Below are positions 6,960 through 12,877 of a DNA stretch of 12,877 nucleotides, one piece after another; position 1 is the first letter of the stretch, and each line of letters begins with the position of its first letter. This DNA is from Micavibrio aeruginosavorus (GTDB taxonomy: Bacteria; Pseudomonadota; Alphaproteobacteria; Micavibrionales; Micavibrionaceae). The stretch spans positions 1 to 12,877 of the forward strand of contig QFQB01000054.1 of the NCBI GenBank assembly GCA_003241475.1, in the 5' to 3' direction. Both the position numbers and the translations under genes were made by a program. Under the pieces are notes generated by a model. It was not told the DNA's origin. It made no database searches and saw only the letters and a list, made by a program, of their open reading frames with translations.

Positions 6960-7174
6960 ACCTGCAGCGCGCCCTCATCTACCTTTTGATCAGCCTTGCC
7001 ATTGCAGCGGCGGCGATCATCATCCTTCATATCTGGGGCGTCGATCTGGGGGCGCTATTCTTTAAGCTGCTTGCCACTATCGGCATACTTGCGCTGCTTG
7101 TAGGATTTTTGCTTGTCGTCAAAGCCGACTTTTCCGAACACAAACGCCTTAAAGACGAAAATTTCATAGATTAA
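6956..7174 (+). CDS. Small two-span membrane protein
   Basis: The 72-residue protein has two hydrophobic segments, about residues 6-25 (ALIYLLISLAIAAAAIIIL) and 33-55 (LGALFFKLLATIGILALLVGF), separated by a short HIWGVD loop, and a charged C-terminus (KADFSEHKRLKDENFID). It is an inner-membrane hairpin protein of unknown function. Its ATG overlaps the TGA of the DUF4177-like gene (ATGA), so the pair is probably translated together and may act together at the membrane. Confidence 0.75.
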   Translation: MNLQRALIYLLISLAIAAAAIIILHIWGVDLGALFFKLLATIGILALLVGFLLVVKADFSEHKRLKDENFID

Positions 7175-7187
7175 GAAAGTACGCATC

Positions 7188-7775
7188 ATGGCAAAGTTCG
7201 CCCCGCCACTTCTATTCACTGTCAAAGCCCGCCACCGTATCGTCGCCGCCATCAGCTGGGACGACCGTATCGGCAAGAAGGAAACCTTTATCGAAAAAAT
7301 GACAGGCGGTGCGGACCAGCACGATCTCGACATTTCCTGTTTCGTCTATGATTTCGCCGGCGACTATATCGATTTTGTTGGTCCTATGGCGCAGGATTCC
7401 ATGGATCAGTCCGGCGCGATCTACCACAGCGGGGACGATGCCACCGGTGAAGGCGGCGGCGATGATGAATTTATTTCTTGCGAGCTGGCAGGCGTCGGCG
7501 ACGACGTTCAGACCATCGTTTTTGTCACGGAAATCCGCTCCGGCCATGTTTTCGGCGATGTGGACGCCCCCTCTTTCCGCCTCGCGGACGGCATGACCGA
7601 TAAAAACCTGTTGGAACTGGAAATGGCGGGCGGAAAAGACAAAGAAGCCTGCATCATGGCCAAAATCTTCCGGAATTCCGGCTCCCCCACCGGCTGGTCG
7701 GTCGAGACGATCGACGCCTACCCGGACCTTTCCGAAGTGGCGGACTGGGGAACTTACCTGCAACGTTATCTTTAG
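7188..7775 (+). CDS. TerD-family protein
   Basis: The 195-residue protein matches TerD, a calcium-binding stress protein family first known from tellurite resistance. Key blocks are DLDISCFVYD (residues 46-55), HSGDDATGEGGGDDEFI (80-96), rich in the acidic residues that bind Ca2+ in TerD, and a following ISCELAGVGDDVQTIVFV segment. Length is normal for the family. No terA, terB, terC or terZ is present nearby, so this is a lone TerD-like gene and tellurite resistance should not be assumed. It lies 13 bases after the membrane-protein gene and is the last gene before the tRNA, probably ending the run that begins after gatB. Confidence 0.85.
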   Translation: MAKFAPPLLFTVKARHRIVAAISWDDRIGKKETFIEKMTGGADQHDLDISCFVYDFAGDYIDFVGPMAQDSMDQSGAIYHSGDDATGEGGGDDEFISCELAGVGDDVQTIVFVTEIRSGHVFGDVDAPSFRLADGMTDKNLLELEMAGGKDKEACIMAKIFRNSGSPTGWSVETIDAYPDLSEVADWGTYLQRYL

Positions 7776-7816
7776 TTGATTTGGCCCCTTTCATCTGCTA
7801 CTTCATGGGCTTGTGC

Positions 7817-7908
7817 GGAGCTGTGGCCGAGAGGCTGAAGGCAACGGTTTGCTAAATCGTCATACGGGTTATACCGTATCGAGGGTTCGAATCCCTCCGG
7901 CTCCGCCA
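7817..7908 (+). tRNA. tRNA-Ser, anticodon GCU (reads AGC/AGU)
   Basis: The 92-base gene folds as a type II tRNA. The acceptor arm is GGAGCTG (7817-7823) with CGGCTCC (7898-7904, one G-U pair), then discriminator G7905 and encoded CCA (7906-7908). A serine-type TGGCCGAGAGGCTGAAGGC D-arm follows the acceptor. The anticodon stem ACGGT/ATCGT closes the loop TTGCTAA with anticodon GCT. The long variable arm has stem ATACGG/CCGTAT, and the T arm is GAGGG-TTCGAAT-CCCTC. All arms are intact. It lies between the TerD-like gene and the patatin gene, on the same strand. Confidence 0.95.
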
Positions 7909-7936
7909 CTTATTTTTAGGACCGTTTGGCCCGGAT

Positions 7937-9190
7937 ATGATTTCAAAAAACATTTTTATCGTCTTCCTTAGCTTGACGCTCGGCGCGTGCGGGACCGTTC
8001 CGCTTCACAGCGCCGTTCCCAAGGATAAGGTTTCACAGACTGTCGTTGAAGGCTATAGCGCCAACATCCGTAGCTGGGGCGACCAAGCACCGGAAAATCT
8101 CGACGATGTCGTTGCCAAGCGCATTACGCAATACAAAGCCGCGCATCAAGCCGAGTTCGAGGCAACTGGCCATTATCCGCCTATGGAATATCTAGCGCTG
8201 TCCGGCGGCGGCAATGACGGAGCGTTCGGCGCGGGCTTGCTTAACGGCTGGACGAAATCCGGCACGCGCCCCCAATTCGCTATCGTTACAGGCGTGAGCA
8301 CAGGGGCGCTGATTGCGCCGTTTGCTTTCCTGGGATCGGATTACGACGATGAATTGAAAGAGCTTTATACAACGCTCAAATCCGAAAATATTTTCATTGC
8401 AGGATTTTCTACCATTCTTGACGGCATTACAGGCGGCCTCGCGCTTACCGACAACGGGCCCCTTTTTAAAAAGATTGAAGAATCTGTCACGAAAGAGATG
8501 TTCGACAAAATCGCCGCAGAGCATCGCAAAGGCCGCCGCTTGCTCATTGCTACAACGAACGTCGAGGCGCAGCGCAGCGTCATCTGGGATATGGGATCCA
8601 TTGCCAATTCGGGACGGCCAGACGCGCTGAAACTGTTTCACAAAATCATGCTGGCCTCGTCCGCGATACCCGGCGCTTTTGCGCCTGTGTTCATAGACGT
8701 CACGGTGGATGGAAAAGAATATAGCGAGATTCATTCAGACGGCGGCGTTACGGCGCAAGTGTTCCTCTATCCGCTACAATCGACCAGCACCGAAAGCCGC
8801 ATCTTCAAAGAAAGTGGCATAGAACGAAAACTTTTCGTCGTGCGCAATACAAAAATCACGCCGGAATACAAAGAGCTTGATCCGGGTTTGCTCTCGCTTT
8901 CCGAACGCTCGGTTGAAACACTCATCAAGTATCAGGGCGTCGGCGATCTTTACCGCTTGTATGTCGGCGCAAAACGCGACGGCATCGACTACAACCTAAT
9001 CCAAGTACCCGAGACTTTCCAAGTTGTGTCGAAAGAAATGTTCGATCCTGAATATATGGGTCAGATTTTCAAACTGGGATACGACATGGGCGTAAACGGG
9101 GTACAGTGGACGAAATCGCCGCCTTATGTTGAATATACCGATGACAATGTCACCACAAAGGACATAAAGACCCCCATGCCTGCGCAATAG
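7937..9190 (+). CDS. Patatin-like phospholipase, predicted lipoprotein
   Basis: The 417-residue protein has a lipoprotein signal peptide ending in LGAC with lipidated Cys18; Gly at +2 (not Asp) suggests export to the outer membrane. The patatin domain has YLALSGGGNDGAFGAGLL with the oxyanion-hole glycines (SGGGNDG at 89-95), the nucleophile elbow GVSTG (119-123, Ser121) and the catalytic Asp in SDGG (Asp268). The Ser-Asp dyad is complete. Patatin-like proteins hydrolyse acyl groups from phospholipids or other lipids; the substrate here is not known. The ribosome site is weak (AGGA about 16 bases upstream). A hairpin lies just after the stop. Confidence 0.9.
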   Translation: MISKNIFIVFLSLTLGACGTVPLHSAVPKDKVSQTVVEGYSANIRSWGDQAPENLDDVVAKRITQYKAAHQAEFEATGHYPPMEYLALSGGGNDGAFGAGLLNGWTKSGTRPQFAIVTGVSTGALIAPFAFLGSDYDDELKELYTTLKSENIFIAGFSTILDGITGGLALTDNGPLFKKIEESVTKEMFDKIAAEHRKGRRLLIATTNVEAQRSVIWDMGSIANSGRPDALKLFHKIMLASSAIPGAFAPVFIDVTVDGKEYSEIHSDGGVTAQVFLYPLQSTSTESRIFKESGIERKLFVVRNTKITPEYKELDPGLLSLSERSVETLIKYQGVGDLYRLYVGAKRDGIDYNLIQVPETFQVVSKEMFDPEYMGQIFKLGYDMGVNGVQWTKSPPYVEYTDDNVTTKDIKTPMPAQ

Positions 9191-9214
9191 AAATGGGCGC
9201 TTGACCCATTTTGC
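9191..9214 (+). terminator. Candidate Rho-independent terminator after the patatin gene
   Basis: AAATGGG (9191-9197) and CCCATTT (9205-9211) form a perfect 7-bp stem around a 7-base loop, starting on the first base after the TAG stop. The following T run is very short, so termination may be weak or the stem may mainly protect the mRNA end. Confidence 0.45.
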
Positions 9215-9259
9215 CATACAAGTCAGGATAAAGCATCTTTTTCAATAAGGTAGCAATTT

Positions 9260-10435
9260 ATGACCACGCAAAAAACTCATCTGGGATTTCTGGACGGTTT
9301 GCGCGGCCTTGCGGCGCTTTGGGTGCTGGTCGGACATTTGTGTTTCTTCAACCAACTTCACATTCCCCTCATTAGCTCGCCGGAATTCGCGGTTGACTTG
9401 TTTATTCTTATCTCCGGCTTCTTGATGTACTACCACGCAGCTTTGCGCAACAATAAGGAACCGATGAACGTGTCTTCATCATGGTTTTTATTCTGGATCC
9501 GCCGTTTCTTTCGTATTGCGCCGCTTTTTTATGTAGCCCTACTAATCGGCTTTCTAATTGGTCCTGCTATTGTCGATTACTGGGCCGCTTTAAGAGAAGC
9601 AGGGGACAAGCCTCTTCATCTTTATAAATATACCGATCACAGCATGGCCAATATACTGAGCCACGTCACTTTTGCATTCGGACTAATGCCTGATTATCAT
9701 GACCGGAGCTCTCTTCCTGACTGGAGCATAGGACTGGAGATGCAATTTTACGCACTTTTTCCCTTTATGTTTCTGGCCATGCAAAAATGGGACAAGATTA
9801 AGGTCACCGCATTGATGATACTCGCCTGCGTCGTCGCGTGGATTCTTATCGAAGATTATATGCGCGGCTTCCCTCTGCTCCCAAGCCTCATTCTTCTCAA
9901 GCTCAACTTGTTTTTGTCCGGCATGCTCGTCGCAGCCGCCTACTTCGCCAATAGCCTATCCGAACGCTTTGCTCTTGTGTTCGTTGCACTAATGGCCGTT
10001 ATAGTGCCGTTGCATTTCCCGTTCGGCATAGCCTCTGCAACTTTGCGCATCTTGTTCGTCCTGATGCTGGCCGCATTTGCATTACATGATCGTTTGGCCA
10101 TTCCCCCTCTTCTCTCAAACGCTGTTAACAGGATTTCCTGCTTTCTAGGCCGCCCTGTATTTCAATTTTTGGGCGATGCTTCCTATGGCTGTTATTTATT
10201 ACACTTCTTCGTGGCAATCCCTGTTTGCGGCTGGATATTGATAAATTTTGGAGACGAATGGACACCGATGATGAGGATGGGCCTTTCCAGCCTGATCGTC
10301 ATCCCAGCGTCCTACGCATTGGCATGGCTTGCCTATTTATATGTCGAAAAGCCAGGCATTGCCTTTGGAAAGCTTCTGGTCAAATCCATCGGCAAAAGAC
10401 CAAAAGACGCACTCGCATTGCCGCCATCCTCATAA
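9260..10435 (+). CDS. Acyltransferase-3 family membrane protein
   Basis: The 391-residue protein belongs to the acyltransferase-3 (OafA/YrhL-like) family of polytopic membrane enzymes that move acyl groups, often O-acetyl, to envelope sugars. It has the family start FLDGLRGLAALWVLVGH (Asp12, Arg15, His26), an FWIRRFFRIAPLFYVALL block, an EMQFYALFP block after WSIG (about 155-168), about ten membrane spans and a final YLYVEKPG block (about 361-367). The AAGG about 10 bases before the ATG is a plausible ribosome site. No acceptor sugar is indicated. It follows the patatin gene with a 69-base gap containing the hairpin, so it may have its own promoter. Confidence 0.9.
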   Translation: MTTQKTHLGFLDGLRGLAALWVLVGHLCFFNQLHIPLISSPEFAVDLFILISGFLMYYHAALRNNKEPMNVSSSWFLFWIRRFFRIAPLFYVALLIGFLIGPAIVDYWAALREAGDKPLHLYKYTDHSMANILSHVTFAFGLMPDYHDRSSLPDWSIGLEMQFYALFPFMFLAMQKWDKIKVTALMILACVVAWILIEDYMRGFPLLPSLILLKLNLFLSGMLVAAAYFANSLSERFALVFVALMAVIVPLHFPFGIASATLRILFVLMLAAFALHDRLAIPPLLSNAVNRISCFLGRPVFQFLGDASYGCYLLHFFVAIPVCGWILINFGDEWTPMMRMGLSSLIVIPASYALAWLAYLYVEKPGIAFGKLLVKSIGKRPKDALALPPSS

Positions 10436-10458
10436 CGTATTGATTTTCATACGCTTTT
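10436..10458 (+). terminator. Weak hairpin after the acyltransferase gene
   Basis: CGTAT (10436-10440) and ATACG (10449-10453) can pair over an 8-base loop and are followed by CTTTT. The stem begins on the first base after the stop. At five base pairs it is a weak terminator candidate. Confidence 0.25.
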
Positions 10459-10464
10459 AGAATT

Positions 10465-10492
10465 GTTAATCAACGTCGTCTAAGATATTAAC
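10465..10492. promoter_or_regulatory. Operator-like inverted repeat in the AT-rich gap
   Basis: GTTAAT (10465-10470) and ATTAAC (10487-10492) are a perfect inverted pair with 16 bases between, lying about 20 bases upstream of the proposed -35 box. This spacing could suit a dimeric regulator, but six-base arms in AT-rich DNA can occur by chance. It does not match the CtrA pattern TTAA-N7-TTAA. Confidence 0.2.
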
Positions 10493-10509
10493 TTTTTGTA
10501 AACAATGAA

Positions 10510-10538
10510 TTGCGTTATGTAAATAATTGTGTTATAAA
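10510..10538 (+). promoter_or_regulatory. Sigma-70-like promoter with extended -10 for the transglycosylase-like gene
   Basis: TTGCGT (10510-10515) is a partial -35 box, followed by a 17-base spacer and TATAAA (10533-10538). The spacer ends in TGT, so the -10 is extended (TGn-TATAAA). It lies about 40 bases before the gene start in a clearly AT-rich stretch. It is the best promoter match in the window. Confidence 0.5.
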
Positions 10539-10563
10539 TCGCCTCGGACTATATAAGAAAAAC

Positions 10564-10567
10564 AGGG
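10564..10567 (+). promoter_or_regulatory. Ribosome binding site choosing the start at 10577
   Basis: AGGG lies nine bases before ATG 10577, a normal distance. The earlier in-frame GTG at 10571 would leave only three bases, which is too close; the ATG at 10580 is also possible. Confidence 0.5.
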
Positions 10568-10576
10568 CGTGTGACG

Positions 10577-12394
10577 ATGATGAATGAAGAGCAAAAACAA
10601 TTCAAAATAAAGCGCGGGGAAGAAGTAAGCCCTCTTTACCGCATTATCAATCGTGAAGCCATGCCAGCCCCCGCACAAAACAAAGCGGCTCCGCTACCCA
10701 ATGAGATTGATGCCGTAAAAAAACTCGGCGAGGCCGAAGTAGCCATGGGCCGCGCTTATATTGACGGACTTCTTCGCAAAGGCCCAAGCGCACAAGACAC
10801 CGTTACACGCACCGTCATGGAAAAAATCATGCCCGCGACGCGGAGCGTCTACGATTCTGCAAAACCTGCCGCTACACAAGCCGGACGCACAACCAAAAAA
10901 GCGCTTGAAGGCGCAGGCGAAGGAATTTTCGGTTTGGCTAAATTGGGCGGCATCAGCTCTTGGATTGCCGGCAAAAAGGCCGCACGCATGACAGGCACTG
11001 CGGCACTGGCAATAGGCAAAGAAATCGGCAAAAGCAAAAAAGCATCCGCCACAGCGCACATGGTAACCGCCGCTCTCGCCCTAGGTACAACGGCCATGAC
11101 TCACATGCCTACAAATGATAGGCAAAGCGACAATGCCTTTTCCTCTCAAGACATAAGCACTGAACAACTTGCTACAGCAAAGGCATCCGCCAAAAATCAA
11201 TATACGGGTGAAATTGCAAAGACAGATTCCCATTGCAGCAAAGAAGATCCGATCTTTTTTGTCGGAGAACGCACTGTTTATAGATTGGAAGATCCGGAGC
11301 TGTGCACGCGTGTTAATCAGGCCATCCCAAGCTATAATGGTGAAGAACATACCGGTCAAAAAGTCGTCCTCTCCGGCCTGACCGGCATGTCTGTGACGGC
11401 CGAAAAACACAAGATCATCGTAAACGGCGTAACGAAAACCGAAGATGTCTTCGTGTTTCGTATCAACAACGCAAAAAACGTCATTTCAAAAGAAGATTAC
11501 CGCTCCATCTTCGAAAGCTGGCTTATCAGCGGCGGCGAAAAGGGCACACCTCTTCCCTTAAGCTTCCTCCTTGCAAAATGGTTCCTTGAATCAAAACACG
11601 GAAAAGATCTTGTTAACCCCAAAAGTTCTGCTCGCGGCGCGAACCAGTTTATTTCTTCAACCTTTGGAGAAGCCTGCATAAAACTTTGCGCACAAATCGG
11701 CTACCCCGAATACGCCGCAAGATTTCGTGCCGGTGGTCATCGCGACAATTCCATTGTCTACAACAATTCGCTTAACTTTATCCTTGGCTCAGCTTGGAGC
11801 ACTAGAGGCGCTGCAAAAATGCAGGACATGCTGGACAGCGGCAAGATGAAGCATCCAGATGGCGGAAAATATATGAACTCCACCATGCTTTACATTGCAC
11901 CGCATCTTTTCGGCTATGAGCGCGGTCTTAGAGTAATCAATGCTATTTCTACAAATCCAAATGATCCTATCACAAGCCATATCCCAGCTTTTGTTTACAA
12001 CAGAAACAAAGGAATTATGGTGAAATGCTCGATCACGATCGATCAAAAGAAACACGAGAAAAAATCATGCAGATCAAAGACCTTGAGAGAGTTTTACGAT
12101 GGGCTATCCGACTGGGGCTTTGATAAGCGTGAAATGCCTGGTCTATCCGGATACAAACCTATGGATACCAGAAGTCTGCCATCCCTGCCCAAGATTGATG
12201 TATTCCCCACGGTAGCGCCTAGCAAAGATACAAAGCTAGAAGCCGTTATCGCCCCGGGATACAAGGCATTGGGCGATATTCCGGGAAAGCCGAGCGGATG
12301 GCTGATGCGTCAATATAGAGACGTGAAAATCAATGTTGTTGCTCTTGACGCACCAAAGAACGCGGATTCATCCGCACCGCAACTCACGATGTAA
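10577..12394 (+). CDS. Large protein with a lytic-transglycosylase-like core
   Basis: The protein is 605 residues from ATG 10577 (607 from GTG 10571). The N-terminal about 180 residues are polar and Ala/Lys-rich, with no Sec signal peptide. They contain two moderately hydrophobic stretches, about residues 115-135 (EGIFGLAKLGGISSWIAG) and 158-175 (HMVTAALALGTTAMTHM). After a variable middle, residues 330-450 resemble SLT-type lysozyme-like domains: FLLAKWFLESKHGKDLVNP, with Glu338 as candidate acid, then SSARGANQFISSTFGE, like the family's 'S-x-A-x-G-x-x-Q-(F/I)-x-x-x-T' motif, and later AAPHLFGYERGL-type helices. The C-terminal about 130 residues are unrecognised. This suggests a peptidoglycan-cleaving enzyme; how it reaches the wall is unclear. 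Its stop abuts the convergent gene. Confidence 0.7.
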   Translation: MMNEEQKQFKIKRGEEVSPLYRIINREAMPAPAQNKAAPLPNEIDAVKKLGEAEVAMGRAYIDGLLRKGPSAQDTVTRTVMEKIMPATRSVYDSAKPAATQAGRTTKKALEGAGEGIFGLAKLGGISSWIAGKKAARMTGTAALAIGKEIGKSKKASATAHMVTAALALGTTAMTHMPTNDRQSDNAFSSQDISTEQLATAKASAKNQYTGEIAKTDSHCSKEDPIFFVGERTVYRLEDPELCTRVNQAIPSYNGEEHTGQKVVLSGLTGMSVTAEKHKIIVNGVTKTEDVFVFRINNAKNVISKEDYRSIFESWLISGGEKGTPLPLSFLLAKWFLESKHGKDLVNPKSSARGANQFISSTFGEACIKLCAQIGYPEYAARFRAGGHRDNSIVYNNSLNFILGSAWSTRGAAKMQDMLDSGKMKHPDGGKYMNSTMLYIAPHLFGYERGLRVINAISTNPNDPITSHIPAFVYNRNKGIMVKCSITIDQKKHEKKSCRSKTLREFYDGLSDWGFDKREMPGLSGYKPMDTRSLPSLPKIDVFPTVAPSKDTKLEAVIAPGYKALGDIPGKPSGWLMRQYRDVKINVVALDAPKNADSSAPQLTM

Positions 12395-12877
12395 TCAATC
12401 TTTCTTCAACGCGTCCTCGATAGAGGGCGCGATATTTTTCACCATAATGGCAACGCCCTTTTCATTCGGATGCGATCCGTCAGCCTGATTAAGTTCTGGA
12501 ATCATCGCTACATCCTTCAACATGTAAGGATAAAAAGGCACATCGAATTCTTTTGCCAAATCCTGAAACAACGCGGGAAATGGACCTTTCATAAACGGGC
12601 CATAGCCCAATGGATTCCGAATACCGATCAAAAAGACAGGAATCTTCTGGTCTTTCAAAGCCTGCAGAATGGCGCTGAGGTTTTTTTTGGCTTGCTCTGC
12701 ATCCAGCCGATGCACCATGTCATTGGCGCCGAGCGCGACAATGACCAAACGCGGTTTCGGCTCTCCGGCTATCGCCGCCGGAAGACGCGACAGACCGCCT
12801 GCCGTCGTATCCACTGACAATCCTTCGTTCTGTATGCGAATATTAAATCCGTCGGTCTTTAATCTTTGCTCCAGTGT
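12395..12877 (-). CDS. TesA-like SGNH/GDSL hydrolase, 5' end beyond the window
   Basis: The frame stays open to the right edge, so the gene is partial; the TTG at 12820 is internal, since the 19 codons before it (TLEQRLKTDGFNIRIQNEG) match the family. TesA-like esterases hydrolyse acyl esters. Visible blocks, in order, are NEGLSVDTTAGGLSRLP (block II region), VIVALGANDMVHR (block III, Asn of GxND), PVFLIGIRNP and DGSHPNEKGVAIM (block V with catalytic Asp and His). The nucleophile Ser block I lies outside the window. In block II, where related enzymes have S-G-D-(T/S), this one has S-V-D-T: the usual oxyanion-hole Gly is Val (codon at 12814-12812). Confidence 0.88.
   Translation of the reverse strand, partial: TLEQRLKTDGFNIRIQNEGLSVDTTAGGLSRLPAAIAGEPKPRLVIVALGANDMVHRLDAEQAKKNLSAILQALKDQKIPVFLIGIRNPLGYGPFMKGPFPALFQDLAKEFDVPFYPYMLKDVAMIPELNQADGSHPNEKGVAIMVKNIAPSIEDALKKD

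Noticed and set aside
7188..7775. Tellurite-resistance operon
   Set aside because: Only one TerD-like gene is present, with no terA, terB, terC or terZ nearby.
7776..7804. Promoter for the tRNA gene (TTGATT with TACTTC after 17 bases)
   Set aside because: The -10 matches TATAAT at only two of six positions, so it cannot be supported.
7817..7908. tRNA-Ser as an integration site for a mobile element
   Set aside because: No repeat of the tRNA 3' end and no integrase were seen in the window; downstream genes look chromosomal.
10466..10491. Possible CtrA-binding site in the AT-rich gap
   Set aside because: Two TTAA elements are present but 18 bases apart, not the seven of the CtrA consensus.
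12470..12817. Plus-strand frame of 115 codons opposite the SGNH hydrolase
   Set aside because: The minus-strand product shows ordered SGNH blocks; the plus frame is Arg/His-rich noise.
12395..12820. SGNH gene starting at the TTG at 12820
   Set aside because: The 19 codons upstream to the window edge continue the family alignment, so the TTG is an internal Leu.

Overview
The window looks like ordinary chromosome from an alphaproteobacterium. The support is a GatCAB amidotransferase set split into gatCA and gatB, moderate GC (roughly half by eye), a Gram-negative lipobox lipoprotein, and a divergent partial gene that looks like the start of ruvX upstream of gatC. A lineage near the Rhodospirillales or Micavibrio-like bacteria would fit, but that is inference; no marker here settles it.

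Layout, left to right. Positions 1-64 hold the 5' end of a minus-strand gene, probably ruvX. After a divergent AT-rich promoter region the plus strand carries a 90-residue unknown protein (165-437), gatC (521-802) and gatA (808-2298). A small membrane-anchored protein (2301-2528), a secreted eight-cysteine protein built from two copies of one unit (2553-3107) and an EamA-type transporter (3165-4085) then separate gatA from gatB (4102-5553). Directly after gatB comes a tight run of five genes: a SET-domain protein, a short protein resembling a fold-type II PLP enzyme, a DUF4177-like protein, a two-helix membrane protein and a TerD-family protein (5567-7775). Two of the junctions overlap (TAATG and ATGA). 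A type II tRNA-Ser(GCU) gene with encoded CCA lies at 7817-7908. It is followed by a patatin-like phospholipase lipoprotein (7937-9190) with a hairpin right after its stop, and then a membrane acyltransferase-3 protein (9260-10435).

The last part differs in character. A 135-bp AT-rich gap with a good extended -10 promoter leads into a roughly 605-residue protein (10577-12394). This protein has a lytic-transglycosylase-like core but no classical signal peptide. Its stop codon abuts, with no spacer, the stop of a convergent TesA-like SGNH hydrolase that runs off the right edge (12395-12877).

How the genes fit together: GatCAB converts Glu-tRNA(Gln), and often Asp-tRNA(Asn), into the correctly charged tRNA. 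The surrounding genes are mostly envelope-related: secreted Cys-rich protein, transporter, lipoprotein phospholipase, acyltransferase, transglycosylase-like protein and esterase. The SET/PLP-like/DUF4177/membrane/TerD run is the best candidate for an undescribed co-translated module. The transglycosylase-like protein and the Cys-rich duplicated protein are the most unusual single genes. No mobile element, CRISPR array or rRNA was seen.
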